From JABDLO01 sp035327565 (GTDB lineage: Bacteria > Bacteroidota > Bacteroidia > Chitinophagales > Saprospiraceae), in NCBI GenBank assembly GCA_035327565.1, contig DAOLDB010000087.1, positions 1 through 11,652 on the forward strand: 11,652 nucleotides of DNA, in the 5' to 3' direction. The position numbers and the translations under genes are program-made. A model generated the notes under the pieces. That model was given only the letters and a program-made list of their open reading frames with translations. It was not told the DNA's origin and ran no database searches. Positions 1 through 7,138 of this stretch are shown here, piece after piece (position 1 is the stretch's first letter; every line of letters begins with the position of its first letter).

Positions 1-93
1 CATTTTGTATTTTTTAAGCTGAAGATCAACTTCATTTTGTGCAATCAGCATTTGAGAAGAAAGCAAGCAAGCCAGTAATAAAAATCTGTTCAT
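1..93 (-). CDS. N-terminus of an exported protein of unknown function (partial, runs off the left edge)
   Basis: Thirty-one codons are visible from an ATG at 93-91 to the window edge, with no stop. They encode a typical signal peptide: a short Asn-Arg n-region, a hydrophobic core (FLLLACLL), and a likely signal peptidase I site after LIA at residues 16-18, leaving Gln19 as the mature N-terminus, a pattern common in Bacteroidota exported proteins. The Cys at residue 9 is too close to the start to be a convincing lipobox. The visible mature part (Gln-Asn-Glu-Val-Asp and so on) is too short to assign a family. The gene lies 137 bp downstream of the smc stop on the same strand, so it could be read through from smc or have its own promoter in that gap. 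The start is not supported by a Shine-Dalgarno motif, which is normal for this phylum. Confidence 0.6.
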   Translation of the reverse strand, partial: MNRFLLLACLLSSQMLIAQNEVDLQLKKYKM

Positions 94-230
94 AAGTTGT
101 TGATGATGTTATTTAAATATGTGGGAGTAAAAGCACTGTAATTTATTGACTCTGTGTCAAATTCTCAAACTTTTGAAAAATTAAAAAAATGATGGATAAA
201 AATTTTTGACCTAAATTGTCATATTCTATT

Positions 231-3200
231 TCAGGCTATATCCACAATAGGCCTGTGCTCATACGATCGAAAATCTACCTGAGTCAATCCTGACACACCG
301 GGTTCCTCCATATATACACCATATAATACATCGACTTCTGCCATAGTGGATTTATTATGGGTAACAATAATAAACTGAGAATCATGAGAAAACTTCTGAA
401 TGATCTTATTAAACTTTTGAATATTGACGTCATCAAGCGGAGCATCCACTTCATCAAAAATACAAAAAGGAGCTGGCTTTAATAGATATAAGGCAAATAA
501 TAATGCTGTGGCAGTGAGGGTCTTTTCACCTCCTGAGAGTTGACTCAGTGATCGGGGTTTTTTTCCTTTAGGTTGTGCAATGATCTCAATTTCAGATTCC
601 AAAGGTTGATTTTCGTTGAGGAGTATCAGATCACAACGATCATCTTCTGTGAATAAACTACGGAATACTTCTACAAAATGGTTTCGCACCTCCTGAAAGG
701 CATTCATAAACTGAGAGGTGGCAGTTTCTTCTATTTCCTTAATTGTCTCTAATAGTGTTTCTCTGGCTTGCAAAATATCATTTCTCTGAGTATATATATT
801 CTCATATCTCTCTTTCATCTCTTCGTAAGCCGTGACTGCCATTGGATTGATCTCACCAAAATTTTGAACTTTCAACCTAAGTTTTTCGAGTGATTCTGTC
901 AGGTCTTCATAAGAGATCGAATCATCCGCTTCTTTATCCATGATATCGTTCAAGGATACATTAAATTCAATTCTCAGCCGTTCACCAATGCCCGACATTT
1001 TAAACCGGATATCCTGATATTCCTCTCTTATTCTATTGATGTTGCCCTGCATCTGGTTTAATTCTCTATGCATTCGTTTGACTTCTTCCTCTTTTAGAAA
1101 TATTTCATTTTTAACTGTAAAATAATTTTGCTCCAATTCATTGAGATCGAAGCTTTTCTGCTTCTTTTCGTTGTACAGGTTATCCAGAGTAACTGAAAGA
1201 TTTGATAATTCTTCATTCAGTTGTTGTTCTTCCTTTTCCATCTCCTCGATGGCTCTTTTATCCATATCTCTGGTCTGGTTCAATTCATTCCATTTGCCCT
1301 CTTTAAAATTTAAATCCTTTTCAATGGTATTAATCAGATTTTGCTGTCGGATCGTTTCAATATGAAGTCTGTTAAACTCTTCTCTGGTGTGATTAACGGT
1401 TTCTGATAGTCGTTCAACTTCCTCATTGGTAAAGAGATCTTTTCCTGAAAATTGCTCAAGCTTTGTATGAATTTGTTTTTTTTCCTGTCTGATTTTTTCA
1501 AGATTTGATTGTGTAACGGTCCATTTTGCTTCAGTGCTTTGAATCTGCTGGTTCAGTTCTGTTATCCGCTTCAACATGCTTTCAACGGCAAACTTCATTT
1601 GATTGAATCGCTCCTTAGTTGAATCAAATACCTTCTTGACTTTTTCAATTTGAGCATTTATTTCTTCCAACGAATGATCACCTGCACTTTTGTCCAATTG
1701 ATTCATCTTTTGCGATGTCAATTCAATTTCTTTATCCCAATCTTTTATTTTGGCTTCCAACTTCTCCAGATTGGCTTTACGACCTATTCTTTTACCATCA
1801 AAAAGTCCAATAGATCCTCCTGAAACCGAGTGTTTCTGCCAGATATAGGAACCGTCCTTGCTAATTACTGTATTTACCCCTTCCGGATACAGGGATTTTT
1901 GAAAAGCATCAGAACCCATATATATGTAAACATCTTTTAATAGCGATTCGATGAGTCTTTGGTAGGGTGCAGCTGAATTAACGACAGAAGCGGCTGGAAT
2001 AAAATCAGGAAATGGCGTTGCTTGATAGGGTTTAGCTGTTGCAAACCGATCCAATAAGAAAAAACTTGCCCTGCCTTGTTGTGACAAAGCCAATTTTTGA
2101 ATAGCCTGAAATGCCTCTCCTTCATCTTTGGCTATGAAATAGTTTAAATAGGGTTCAAGGTATTGTTCCACCACTGATTTAAACCGGTCATCAACCTCCA
2201 CAACATCAGAAAACAAAACGGCATTCCGGTTCCATTCTTCGTGCAAAAACTTAATAGAGCCGGGGAAGCCTTCGAATCCCTCTATCATACTTTTAACCAA
2301 TCGAATTTCATTTTCAGCCGCATCTTTTTTACGCAGCAAGGCATCCAGATTTTCCCTTACTTTTTGCCGTTCGACTTGGATCTGTGCTATAGTTTCATCT
2401 TTATTTTTACGAATGAATTCAAGATCATCTCTTTCTTTTTGCAGTAAAACCAGTTCTTGTTCAATGGTTTTGGATTGCCTGGAAATAGATAGTTTGTCGG
2501 TTTCTCTTGCAGCTCTTTGCTCTTGAAAGTTTTTTAATTCCTCCTGAATATTTACAAGAGAGTTTTCATGGACTGCAATATTTTTGTCAATTTCGAAAAT
2601 TTCATCTTTCAGACGATTCTTCTCCTTTGTATGAGCATCTATTTCCGTTTTAACTTTTAAAAATGAAGATTTGATTTCATGATACGCCGTTTCTGCTTTC
2701 TCTTTTTCAAAATTAATAGTATGGAATACTTCCCTTTCTTTGGAAATTTTTTTTTGGTAGTTTTCAATTTCGATCGCCAATCCTTTTTGTAATATTGCGC
2801 TGTTTTCCAGGCGACTAAGTGTATTCAGCTTTTCCTTAATATTGAAGCCTTGTTTTTGATCCTTAAGATTTTTATCATTTTCAATGATCCGGATTTGATT
2901 GACTATTTCATTGTAAGCACGCTGTCGTTCGGAAACGTATTGCTCATTGGATAGATTTTGAGACTTTTCTTTTTGCAAGGCTGCTTCCCGTGTATGAATT
3001 TCAGCCAATTTCTCTCTGTACAGATTCTCTTCATGTGCTAAAACACCTCCCTTTTCCTGATACCTGTCCTTCAATGTATGCACTGATTTTAATGCATATT
3101 GAATACTAAGTCCTTTATACTTTTCCTTTAATGCAAAATACTTTTTTGTTCTGTTGGCTTGTTTCTCAAGGCTTTTCATATTGGATTCAATCTCAAAAAG

Positions 3201-3782
3201 CAAATCCTGGATCCTTTCCAGATCAGCATCTGTCAACTTCAGTTTATTGTGTGTTTCTCTTTTTCTGATTTTAAATTTTGAAATCCCCGCAGCTTGTTCA
3301 AACATTCTTCTTCTGGCGTTTTCCTTATTTTCCAGAATATCATCAACCATTCCTAAAGCTATGATTGCATAGGAGTTGGACCCGATGCCAGTATCAATAA
3401 ACAATGATCGTACATCCTTCAGTCTGCAAGGAGTATTATTGATGCGGTATTCACTTTCACCACTGCGGTAGAGCAGTCTCGAAATGGTGACTGACTGGTA
3501 TTCAGTAGGTATTAAATTTTTGGTATTGTCGAAAGTAAGAGAAACCTGTGCCAGTCCGGACTCTTTTCTTGTTTTGGTTCCATTGAATATGATATCCCCC
3601 ATTGACTCCAGCCTGAGTTCCCGGTTACTTTGCTCCCCCAACACCCACCTGATAGCGTCAACAATATTGGATTTTCCCGATCCATTAGGGCCTACAATAC
3701 CCGTTACCTTGTCTTCAAAATGAATAACAGTATTCAATGGAAAGCTCTTAAATCCCTTCAAATGAAGGCTCTTTAATTTCAT
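231..3782 (-). CDS. smc: Chromosome segregation/condensation ATPase Smc
   Basis: Smc forms a long coiled-coil dimer that, with ScpA and ScpB, organises and helps separate newly replicated chromosomes in the cytoplasm. All family parts are present in 1183 residues, a normal bacterial Smc length. The N-terminal head carries Walker A GPNGSGKSN at 31-39. A first coiled-coil arm spans about 170-500. The hinge, about 503-665, starts near GFPGSIKFL and ends near GGSIGLFDGKRIGR. A second arm runs from about 670 to 1020. The C-terminal head has the ABC signature LSGGEK (1082-1087), Walker B CIFDEVDAP with Asp1110 and catalytic Glu1111, and VTHN at 1140-1143. Odd point: the Q-loop position, a Gln in many bacterial Smc proteins (IISQG), is Leu143 here (IIALG). 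No scpA or scpB gene lies nearby. The ATG fits the family N-terminus (MKLKSLHLKGFKSF), and no strong ribosome-binding site is seen. Confidence 0.97.
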   Translation of the reverse strand: MKLKSLHLKGFKSFPLNTVIHFEDKVTGIVGPNGSGKSNIVDAIRWVLGEQSNRELRLESMGDIIFNGTKTRKESGLAQVSLTFDNTKNLIPTEYQSVTISRLLYRSGESEYRINNTPCRLKDVRSLFIDTGIGSNSYAIIALGMVDDILENKENARRRMFEQAAGISKFKIRKRETHNKLKLTDADLERIQDLLFEIESNMKSLEKQANRTKKYFALKEKYKGLSIQYALKSVHTLKDRYQEKGGVLAHEENLYREKLAEIHTREAALQKEKSQNLSNEQYVSERQRAYNEIVNQIRIIENDKNLKDQKQGFNIKEKLNTLSRLENSAILQKGLAIEIENYQKKISKEREVFHTINFEKEKAETAYHEIKSSFLKVKTEIDAHTKEKNRLKDEIFEIDKNIAVHENSLVNIQEELKNFQEQRAARETDKLSISRQSKTIEQELVLLQKERDDLEFIRKNKDETIAQIQVERQKVRENLDALLRKKDAAENEIRLVKSMIEGFEGFPGSIKFLHEEWNRNAVLFSDVVEVDDRFKSVVEQYLEPYLNYFIAKDEGEAFQAIQKLALSQQGRASFFLLDRFATAKPYQATPFPDFIPAASVVNSAAPYQRLIESLLKDVYIYMGSDAFQKSLYPEGVNTVISKDGSYIWQKHSVSGGSIGLFDGKRIGRKANLEKLEAKIKDWDKEIELTSQKMNQLDKSAGDHSLEEINAQIEKVKKVFDSTKERFNQMKFAVESMLKRITELNQQIQSTEAKWTVTQSNLEKIRQEKKQIHTKLEQFSGKDLFTNEEVERLSETVNHTREEFNRLHIETIRQQNLINTIEKDLNFKEGKWNELNQTRDMDKRAIEEMEKEEQQLNEELSNLSVTLDNLYNEKKQKSFDLNELEQNYFTVKNEIFLKEEEVKRMHRELNQMQGNINRIREEYQDIRFKMSGIGERLRIEFNVSLNDIMDKEADDSISYEDLTESLEKLRLKVQNFGEINPMAVTAYEEMKERYENIYTQRNDILQARETLLETIKEIEETATSQFMNAFQEVRNHFVEVFRSLFTEDDRCDLILLNENQPLESEIEIIAQPKGKKPRSLSQLSGGEKTLTATALLFALYLLKPAPFCIFDEVDAPLDDVNIQKFNKIIQKFSHDSQFIIVTHNKSTMAEVDVLYGVYMEEPGVSGLTQVDFRSYEHRPIVDIA

Positions 3783-4062
3783 TGATGTTCAGCTGTTTTT
3801 AATATCTATACCATGCATTCCGGTTGCCGGGATATTAGGTTTTGGTCATTCATTAGAGATAATACCAGAATTTGCCATCCATACAATCCTCTCCAATTAT
3901 TGCAGGTAAAGTTAGTATTTTTATTTATATATAAAATTAAAATATATAAGGTGTGTAAAACTCCATCCTCAAATCATCGGGGCAGGTATAAGAATAAATG
4001 ACAATTTTTTAAACCTGCATCTAATCTAAAAAATTTGCAATTAAATAATTTGGATTCCGGAC

Positions 4063-4076
4063 TCATATTAATATGA
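4063..4076. repeat. 14-bp perfect palindrome
   Basis: TCATATTAATATGA reads identically on both strands and has no spacer. It lies in the middle of the smc-upstream gap, about 280 bp from the smc start and 215 bp beyond the stop of the outer-membrane protein gene. It could be a protein-binding site, but in DNA this AT-rich such palindromes also arise by chance, and no second copy was noticed in the window. Confidence 0.3.
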
Positions 4077-4248
4077 ATAACTACACATTCTTAATATTAA
4101 TACCAATATTGAAATATCAAAAATGTGTTGACAATTGGGTCTGTTTGAAATCGCTACTAACTTTCCACACCTTTTGCAACAAAATATATGAATAAAAGCC
4201 GATAAAAAATTTCAAAACCCTGGAGAAATTTAAGGATATTGTATACAG

Positions 4249-4277
4249 TATTCATTTCTTGATGAAAAAAATGAATA
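4249..4277 (-). terminator. Possible weak hairpin terminator after the outer-membrane protein gene
   Basis: Nine-base arms TATTCATTT (4249-4257) and AAATGAATA (4269-4277) are exact inverted repeats around an 11-nt loop, 13 bp beyond the stop codon of the outer-membrane protein gene. The position suits a terminator or a 3'-end stabilising hairpin. The stem is almost all A/T, and no clear U-tract follows it on the minus strand, so its strength is doubtful. Confidence 0.25.
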
Positions 4278-4290
4278 TTAATTGTTCAAA

Positions 4291-5043
4291 TTAAAAGAAA
4301 AAACTGATACCTAGACTGATATTCATTATGTCCGTCGCACTGTTTTTCTCATCAAAGGCGTCTATAGCAAAATCAGTAGATGGAAATTCCTTTAACTTTC
4401 TATAATAACTGGCGGATATCCCGGGGATTACATCGCAACGGAGATTGAGATACAACCAGGAGGATAAAGAATAATTGACTCCGAGTCCACCACCATAAGA
4501 GACAGAGACAGAACCTTGCAGGAATTCAAATTCATTAAAAAATTCTCTATTGATGTCATATAAAGTTCTGGTGGCGAAAAGAATTTTTGCTCCAAGTAAG
4601 AAATGAATATACATTTTAAATTTCATTGGACTCCAGTCAGGATAAAATCGAAAAGCCAGCATTGTACCCAGGTTATGCGACGATACATTTTCAAAAAGTT
4701 CAATACCCCCGAAAGATTGATTCAAAAAAGAAACCTGATGGCATCCCATACCATTGTAAAAGATATGTAATCCCATAGCATAGGGATCATTTGTCTTCCT
4801 CTGAAAATAAGTACCTGTATAAAATCCAAATACATTCCGTTGCACATGGTTCCGGTACAAACCTGTAGGTATTCCGTAATTCAATCCAAAATCTGTGATA
4901 TTCAGGCGTTTTGGAGACAGATCCCAGGATTGAGCTGTCATCAAGTGATTGCAAAAAAACAACAACAGTATTAGCCAAAAAAATTGACAAATTCCTATAT
5001 CAATGTGTTCTGACCTGAACAATATTTTTAATATTTTGTGCAT
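4291..5043 (-). CDS. Predicted beta-barrel outer-membrane protein, function unknown
   Basis: I do not recognise a named family. With the ATG at 5043 the product is 250 residues. A rather long n-region (about 20 residues, including Glu and Asp) precedes a strong hydrophobic stretch FFWLILLLFF (21-30) and a likely signal peptidase I site after MTA (35-37), leaving Gln38 first, as is common in Bacteroidota. The rest alternates short aromatic- and glycine-rich strands with turns (GLNYGIPTG, VFGFYTGTYF, GTMLAFRFYP, VSYGGGLGVNY) and ends in strand ISLGISFFF with a C-terminal Phe, the usual signal for outer-membrane barrel insertion. The size suits an eight- to ten-strand barrel. A TTG codon directly upstream could extend it by one residue, but ATG is the better start. 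It is transcribed divergently from the trans-sulfuration gene across a 260-bp gap. No periplasmic OmpA-type domain is present, and the substrate or role cannot be inferred. Confidence 0.75.
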   Translation of the reverse strand: MHKILKILFRSEHIDIGICQFFWLILLLFFCNHLMTAQSWDLSPKRLNITDFGLNYGIPTGLYRNHVQRNVFGFYTGTYFQRKTNDPYAMGLHIFYNGMGCHQVSFLNQSFGGIELFENVSSHNLGTMLAFRFYPDWSPMKFKMYIHFLLGAKILFATRTLYDINREFFNEFEFLQGSVSVSYGGGLGVNYSLSSWLYLNLRCDVIPGISASYYRKLKEFPSTDFAIDAFDEKNSATDIMNISLGISFFF

Positions 5044-5206
5044 CAAAGAAAGTCATCTGCCTTTAAATTAAATTATTTTTTTAATTTTTTAAAAATGATC
5101 TTCCAAAACAAATGAACTAATATGTTCCTGAAGTACTTAAAAAGTTTCAGATTCAAAAAGGAAACATGGAGTGTAATAAAAGAACAATTCACTGTTTATG
5201 AAAACT

Positions 5207-5235
5207 TTGACAGGAGAAAGTGTTTCAAATAAAAG
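5207..5235 (+). promoter_or_regulatory. Candidate promoter for the trans-sulfuration gene
   Basis: TTGACA at 5207-5212, preceded by T so that it also contains TTTG, is followed after 17 bp by TAAAAG at 5230-5235, about 68 bp upstream of the ATG at 5304. The first element fits both the general -35 box and the TTTG of Bacteroidota promoters. The second is a poor match to either -10 consensus, so this is only the best candidate in the divergent gap. Confidence 0.25.
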
Positions 5236-5303
5236 CATAAAAATAAAGTATTCATCATTGTATCCTTTTTCTTCTTCATTATTGGTGGTTTAACAAAAAT
5301 AAA

Positions 5304-6515
5304 ATGCAAAACCGTAAAGAAAACCCGCTGTCATTTGAGTCCCTATGTGTGCAGGGTGTCAAAGAAATCAGAAGTACTCCTCCCCATCAACTTCCGCTTT
5401 ATGCAACTTCTTCATTTTCATTTGAACAGGTAGAGGACAGTATCGATGTATTTACAGGCAAAAAACAAGGTCATGTATATTCGAGATATGCTAATCCAAC
5501 CACAGACAGTGTAGCCAATAAAATAGCACTATTAGAATCTTTTGACACATCAAAAAATGCATACGCCTTTCTTACCAGTTCTGGAATGTCATCCATCAGC
5601 AGCATTGGGATGGCTCTGTTAAAAGAGGGAGACAGTATATTGACACAGGGAAATCTTTATGGAGGCACTACTGAACTATTTCAAAAGCTTTTTTCAATGT
5701 GGAATATCCGTACTTTTTTTGCAGATTTTACGGATTTAGATGAAGTTGAGTGGTTTATCACCAAAAATTCATCTATTAGAATGATTTACCTGGAGTCACC
5801 TGCCAATCCTACCCTATCCTGTGTTGATTTAAATTCCTTAACCTCTTTAGCTAAATCCAACGATATTCTCACTGTCATTGACAACACCTTTCCAACACCT
5901 TACCTGCAACGTCCATTTCTGTATGATGTGGACTTTATCATTCACTCATCCACAAAATATCTGAATGGCCATGGCACCTCCATTTCCGGTGTTATAGTTG
6001 GATGGAAAGAAGAATACAGAAAGAGAATTTGGGAAGTCATCAAATTGGCTGGTACTCACTGCAGTCCGTGGGAAGCATGGTTGCTCAACAATGGTCTTAA
6101 AACTTTGCCCTTGAGAATGGATAAACACTCTGAAAATGCTATGGCATTAGCTACATTTCTCTCTGAACACAAAAAGGTAGAAAAAGTAAATTATTTAGGA
6201 TTAAAGGATCACCCTCACCACATGCTGGCAAGCAGGCAAATGACAGGCTTTGGTGGAATGCTTAGCTTTGCAGTGGATGGAAATATAGATCAGGCGATTC
6301 GATTTATCAATGGCCTGAAAATGATAACCATGGCTCCTACTTTGGGGGATGTCGATACATTAGTACTTCATCCTGTAACCAGTTCGCATATAAACATATC
6401 TAAAGATCTCCGTGAAAAATATGGAATAACAGAAAACTTAGTACGCTTATCTGTAGGTATAGAAAGAATAGAAGATATAATAAATGATGTAGACAGGTCT
6501 CTTAATGCTCTGTAA
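5304..6515 (+). CDS. PLP-dependent trans-sulfuration family enzyme (Cys/Met metabolism)
   Basis: This 403-residue protein belongs to the family of cystathionine gamma-synthase and gamma-lyase, methionine gamma-lyase and O-acetylhomoserine sulfhydrylase, cytoplasmic enzymes acting at the gamma carbon of homoserine- or cysteine-derived substrates. Family marks: PLYATSSF near 31-38, YSRYANPT (59-66) with the Tyr and Arg that reach the neighbouring subunit's PLP phosphate, SSGMSS (92-97), GNLYGGT (116-122) with the Tyr that stacks on PLP, DNTF (193-196), SSTKYLNGH (215-223) with the Schiff-base Lys218, and RLSVGIE (381-387) with a carboxylate-binding Arg. Residue 121 is Gly where classical methionine gamma-lyases have Cys, so that activity is less likely but not excluded. 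The A-rich start region lacks a Shine-Dalgarno motif. The last 14 bp overlap the convergent Rrf2 gene. The family is certain; the exact reaction is not. Confidence 0.9.
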   Translation: MQNRKENPLSFESLCVQGVKEIRSTPPHQLPLYATSSFSFEQVEDSIDVFTGKKQGHVYSRYANPTTDSVANKIALLESFDTSKNAYAFLTSSGMSSISSIGMALLKEGDSILTQGNLYGGTTELFQKLFSMWNIRTFFADFTDLDEVEWFITKNSSIRMIYLESPANPTLSCVDLNSLTSLAKSNDILTVIDNTFPTPYLQRPFLYDVDFIIHSSTKYLNGHGTSISGVIVGWKEEYRKRIWEVIKLAGTHCSPWEAWLLNNGLKTLPLRMDKHSENAMALATFLSEHKKVEKVNYLGLKDHPHHMLASRQMTGFGGMLSFAVDGNIDQAIRFINGLKMITMAPTLGDVDTLVLHPVTSSHINISKDLREKYGITENLVRLSVGIERIEDIINDVDRSLNAL

Positions 6516-7002
6516 ATTCAATGATAGAACCTTCTTTCTTTGAGACAGTCTGATCAAAAATGAATTGTAGTTTTTCCCTGGATTGTTTTTCAGAACCTAA
6601 TAAGTCATAAATTGTAATCTGATTGAGTAATTGATCCATGGAGGTTTGAACCATCCTCCACAATGACCTGACCGAACAGTCAACAGAATGGGTACAAAAC
6701 TTATTATTTCCAGCATGGCTGGCACAAAATCCTGATTCAAAAAGCGCCCCTCCCAATGCCTGTAGAGCCATACATACTGTAATTTCCTTTGGATTCATTG
6801 CCAGAACATATCCCCCTTTATTTCCCCGGTTGCTATTGATCAGGCCCCCTGCACGTAACATCCTTGTTAATTTTGCCACATAAGCACCGGACAAACCTTC
6901 CAACTCACTCAATTGTGAAATGCTCAGTCCTTCTTGCCGGCCTTCTTTAGCTAAACGAATGAGTATTCGCAATCCATATTCATCTATTGCATTAATTTTC
7001 AT
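6502..7002 (-). CDS. Rrf2-family transcriptional regulator, probably Fe-S cluster-binding
   Basis: This 166-residue protein is a winged-helix regulator of the family containing IscR, NsrR, RsrR and CymR. The DNA-binding part covers about 1-70: a recognition region near LSGAYVAKLTRMLRAGGL and the wing motif NRGNKGGYVLA (58-68). Cys93, Cys103 and Cys109 (C-x9-C-x5-C) sit where Fe-S-binding members hold their cluster; Cys77 is extra. IscR has a fourth ligand, His, three residues after its last Cys, whereas here that place is Arg112. Glu8 lies where NsrR has Asp8 and RsrR has Glu8 as the fourth ligand. The gene follows the SUF operon on the same strand after 136 bp that hold a candidate promoter, so it can be transcribed alone or by read-through. 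Inference: it senses cluster supply, oxidants or nitric oxide and controls the SUF operon and/or the neighbouring sulfur gene. The stop overlaps the convergent gene by 14 bp. Confidence 0.9.
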   Translation of the reverse strand: MKINAIDEYGLRILIRLAKEGRQEGLSISQLSELEGLSGAYVAKLTRMLRAGGLINSNRGNKGGYVLAMNPKEITVCMALQALGGALFESGFCASHAGNNKFCTHSVDCSVRSLWRMVQTSMDQLLNQITIYDLLGSEKQSREKLQFIFDQTVSKKEGSIIEFTEH

Positions 7003-7041
7003 AATCTTAGGGATTTTTTATGAGATCTTCAGGCTATCCGG

Positions 7042-7054
7042 TATTTTAAAAATA
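7042..7054. promoter_or_regulatory. Possible operator: 13-bp A/T palindrome in the rrf2 leader
   Basis: TATTTT and AAAATA form a perfect inverted repeat around a single base, about 40-52 bp upstream of the regulator's start codon and downstream of its candidate -7 box. Rrf2 proteins bind A/T-rich palindromes and often repress themselves, so the position is suitable. The simple A/T composition makes a chance match likely. Confidence 0.2.
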
Positions 7055-7102
7055 TACTTATTTCTGCTAATCATTGAATGCTTTATTTAATATTCTGTAA
7101 CT

Positions 7103-7110
7103 CAAATGTA
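7103..7110 (-). promoter_or_regulatory. Candidate -7 promoter element for the Rrf2 gene
   Basis: On the minus strand this reads TACATTTG, a perfect match to the Bacteroidota -7 consensus TAnnTTTG, in the gap between the DUF59 gene and the regulator. It would give a leader of roughly 95 nt. No TTTG element lies at the usual 19-21 bp upstream; the nearest TTTTG is about 29 bp away, so the promoter is incomplete or weak. Confidence 0.35.
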
Positions 7111-7138
7111 TCTGGAATGAAAGCAAGACATAAATCTG

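Larger units (their letters stand above)
3783..4290. other. 508-bp AT-rich intergenic region without a convincing gene
   Basis: This gap separates the smc start from the 3' end of the outer-membrane protein gene; both are on the minus strand. It should hold the smc promoter or leader and the terminator of the upstream gene, but I see no perfect TAnnTTTG element on the minus strand. Visible structure is limited to a 9-bp inverted repeat next to the upstream gene's stop, a 14-bp perfect palindrome at 4063-4076, and a nine-codon minus-strand reading frame behind a purine-rich GGAGAGG at 3853-3894. A 62-codon plus-strand frame at 3813-4001 has a composition unlike a real protein. No tRNA-like or riboswitch-like fold was recognised by eye. 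Confidence 0.6.

Noticed and set aside
111..230. Possible terminator after smc (TCAAA..TTTGA near 165-176)
   Set aside because: It has only a five-base A/T-rich stem with a two-base loop, which is not a credible hairpin.
1141..3723. Several plus-strand open frames of 68-79 codons opposite smc
   Set aside because: They are antisense to a complete, highly conserved Smc coding sequence and contain no family motifs.
3813..4001. 62-codon plus-strand open frame in the smc-upstream gap
   Set aside because: There is no ribosome-binding site or promoter, its composition is low-complexity and basic, and no domain is recognisable; it is probably a chance frame.
4787..4990. 67-codon minus-strand frame inside the outer-membrane protein gene
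   Set aside because: It lies in another frame of a gene that has a signal peptide and barrel pattern; it shows no features of its own.
5044..5046. TTG start one codon upstream for the outer-membrane protein
   Set aside because: The adjacent ATG at 5043-5041 is the stronger start, and the extension adds only one residue.
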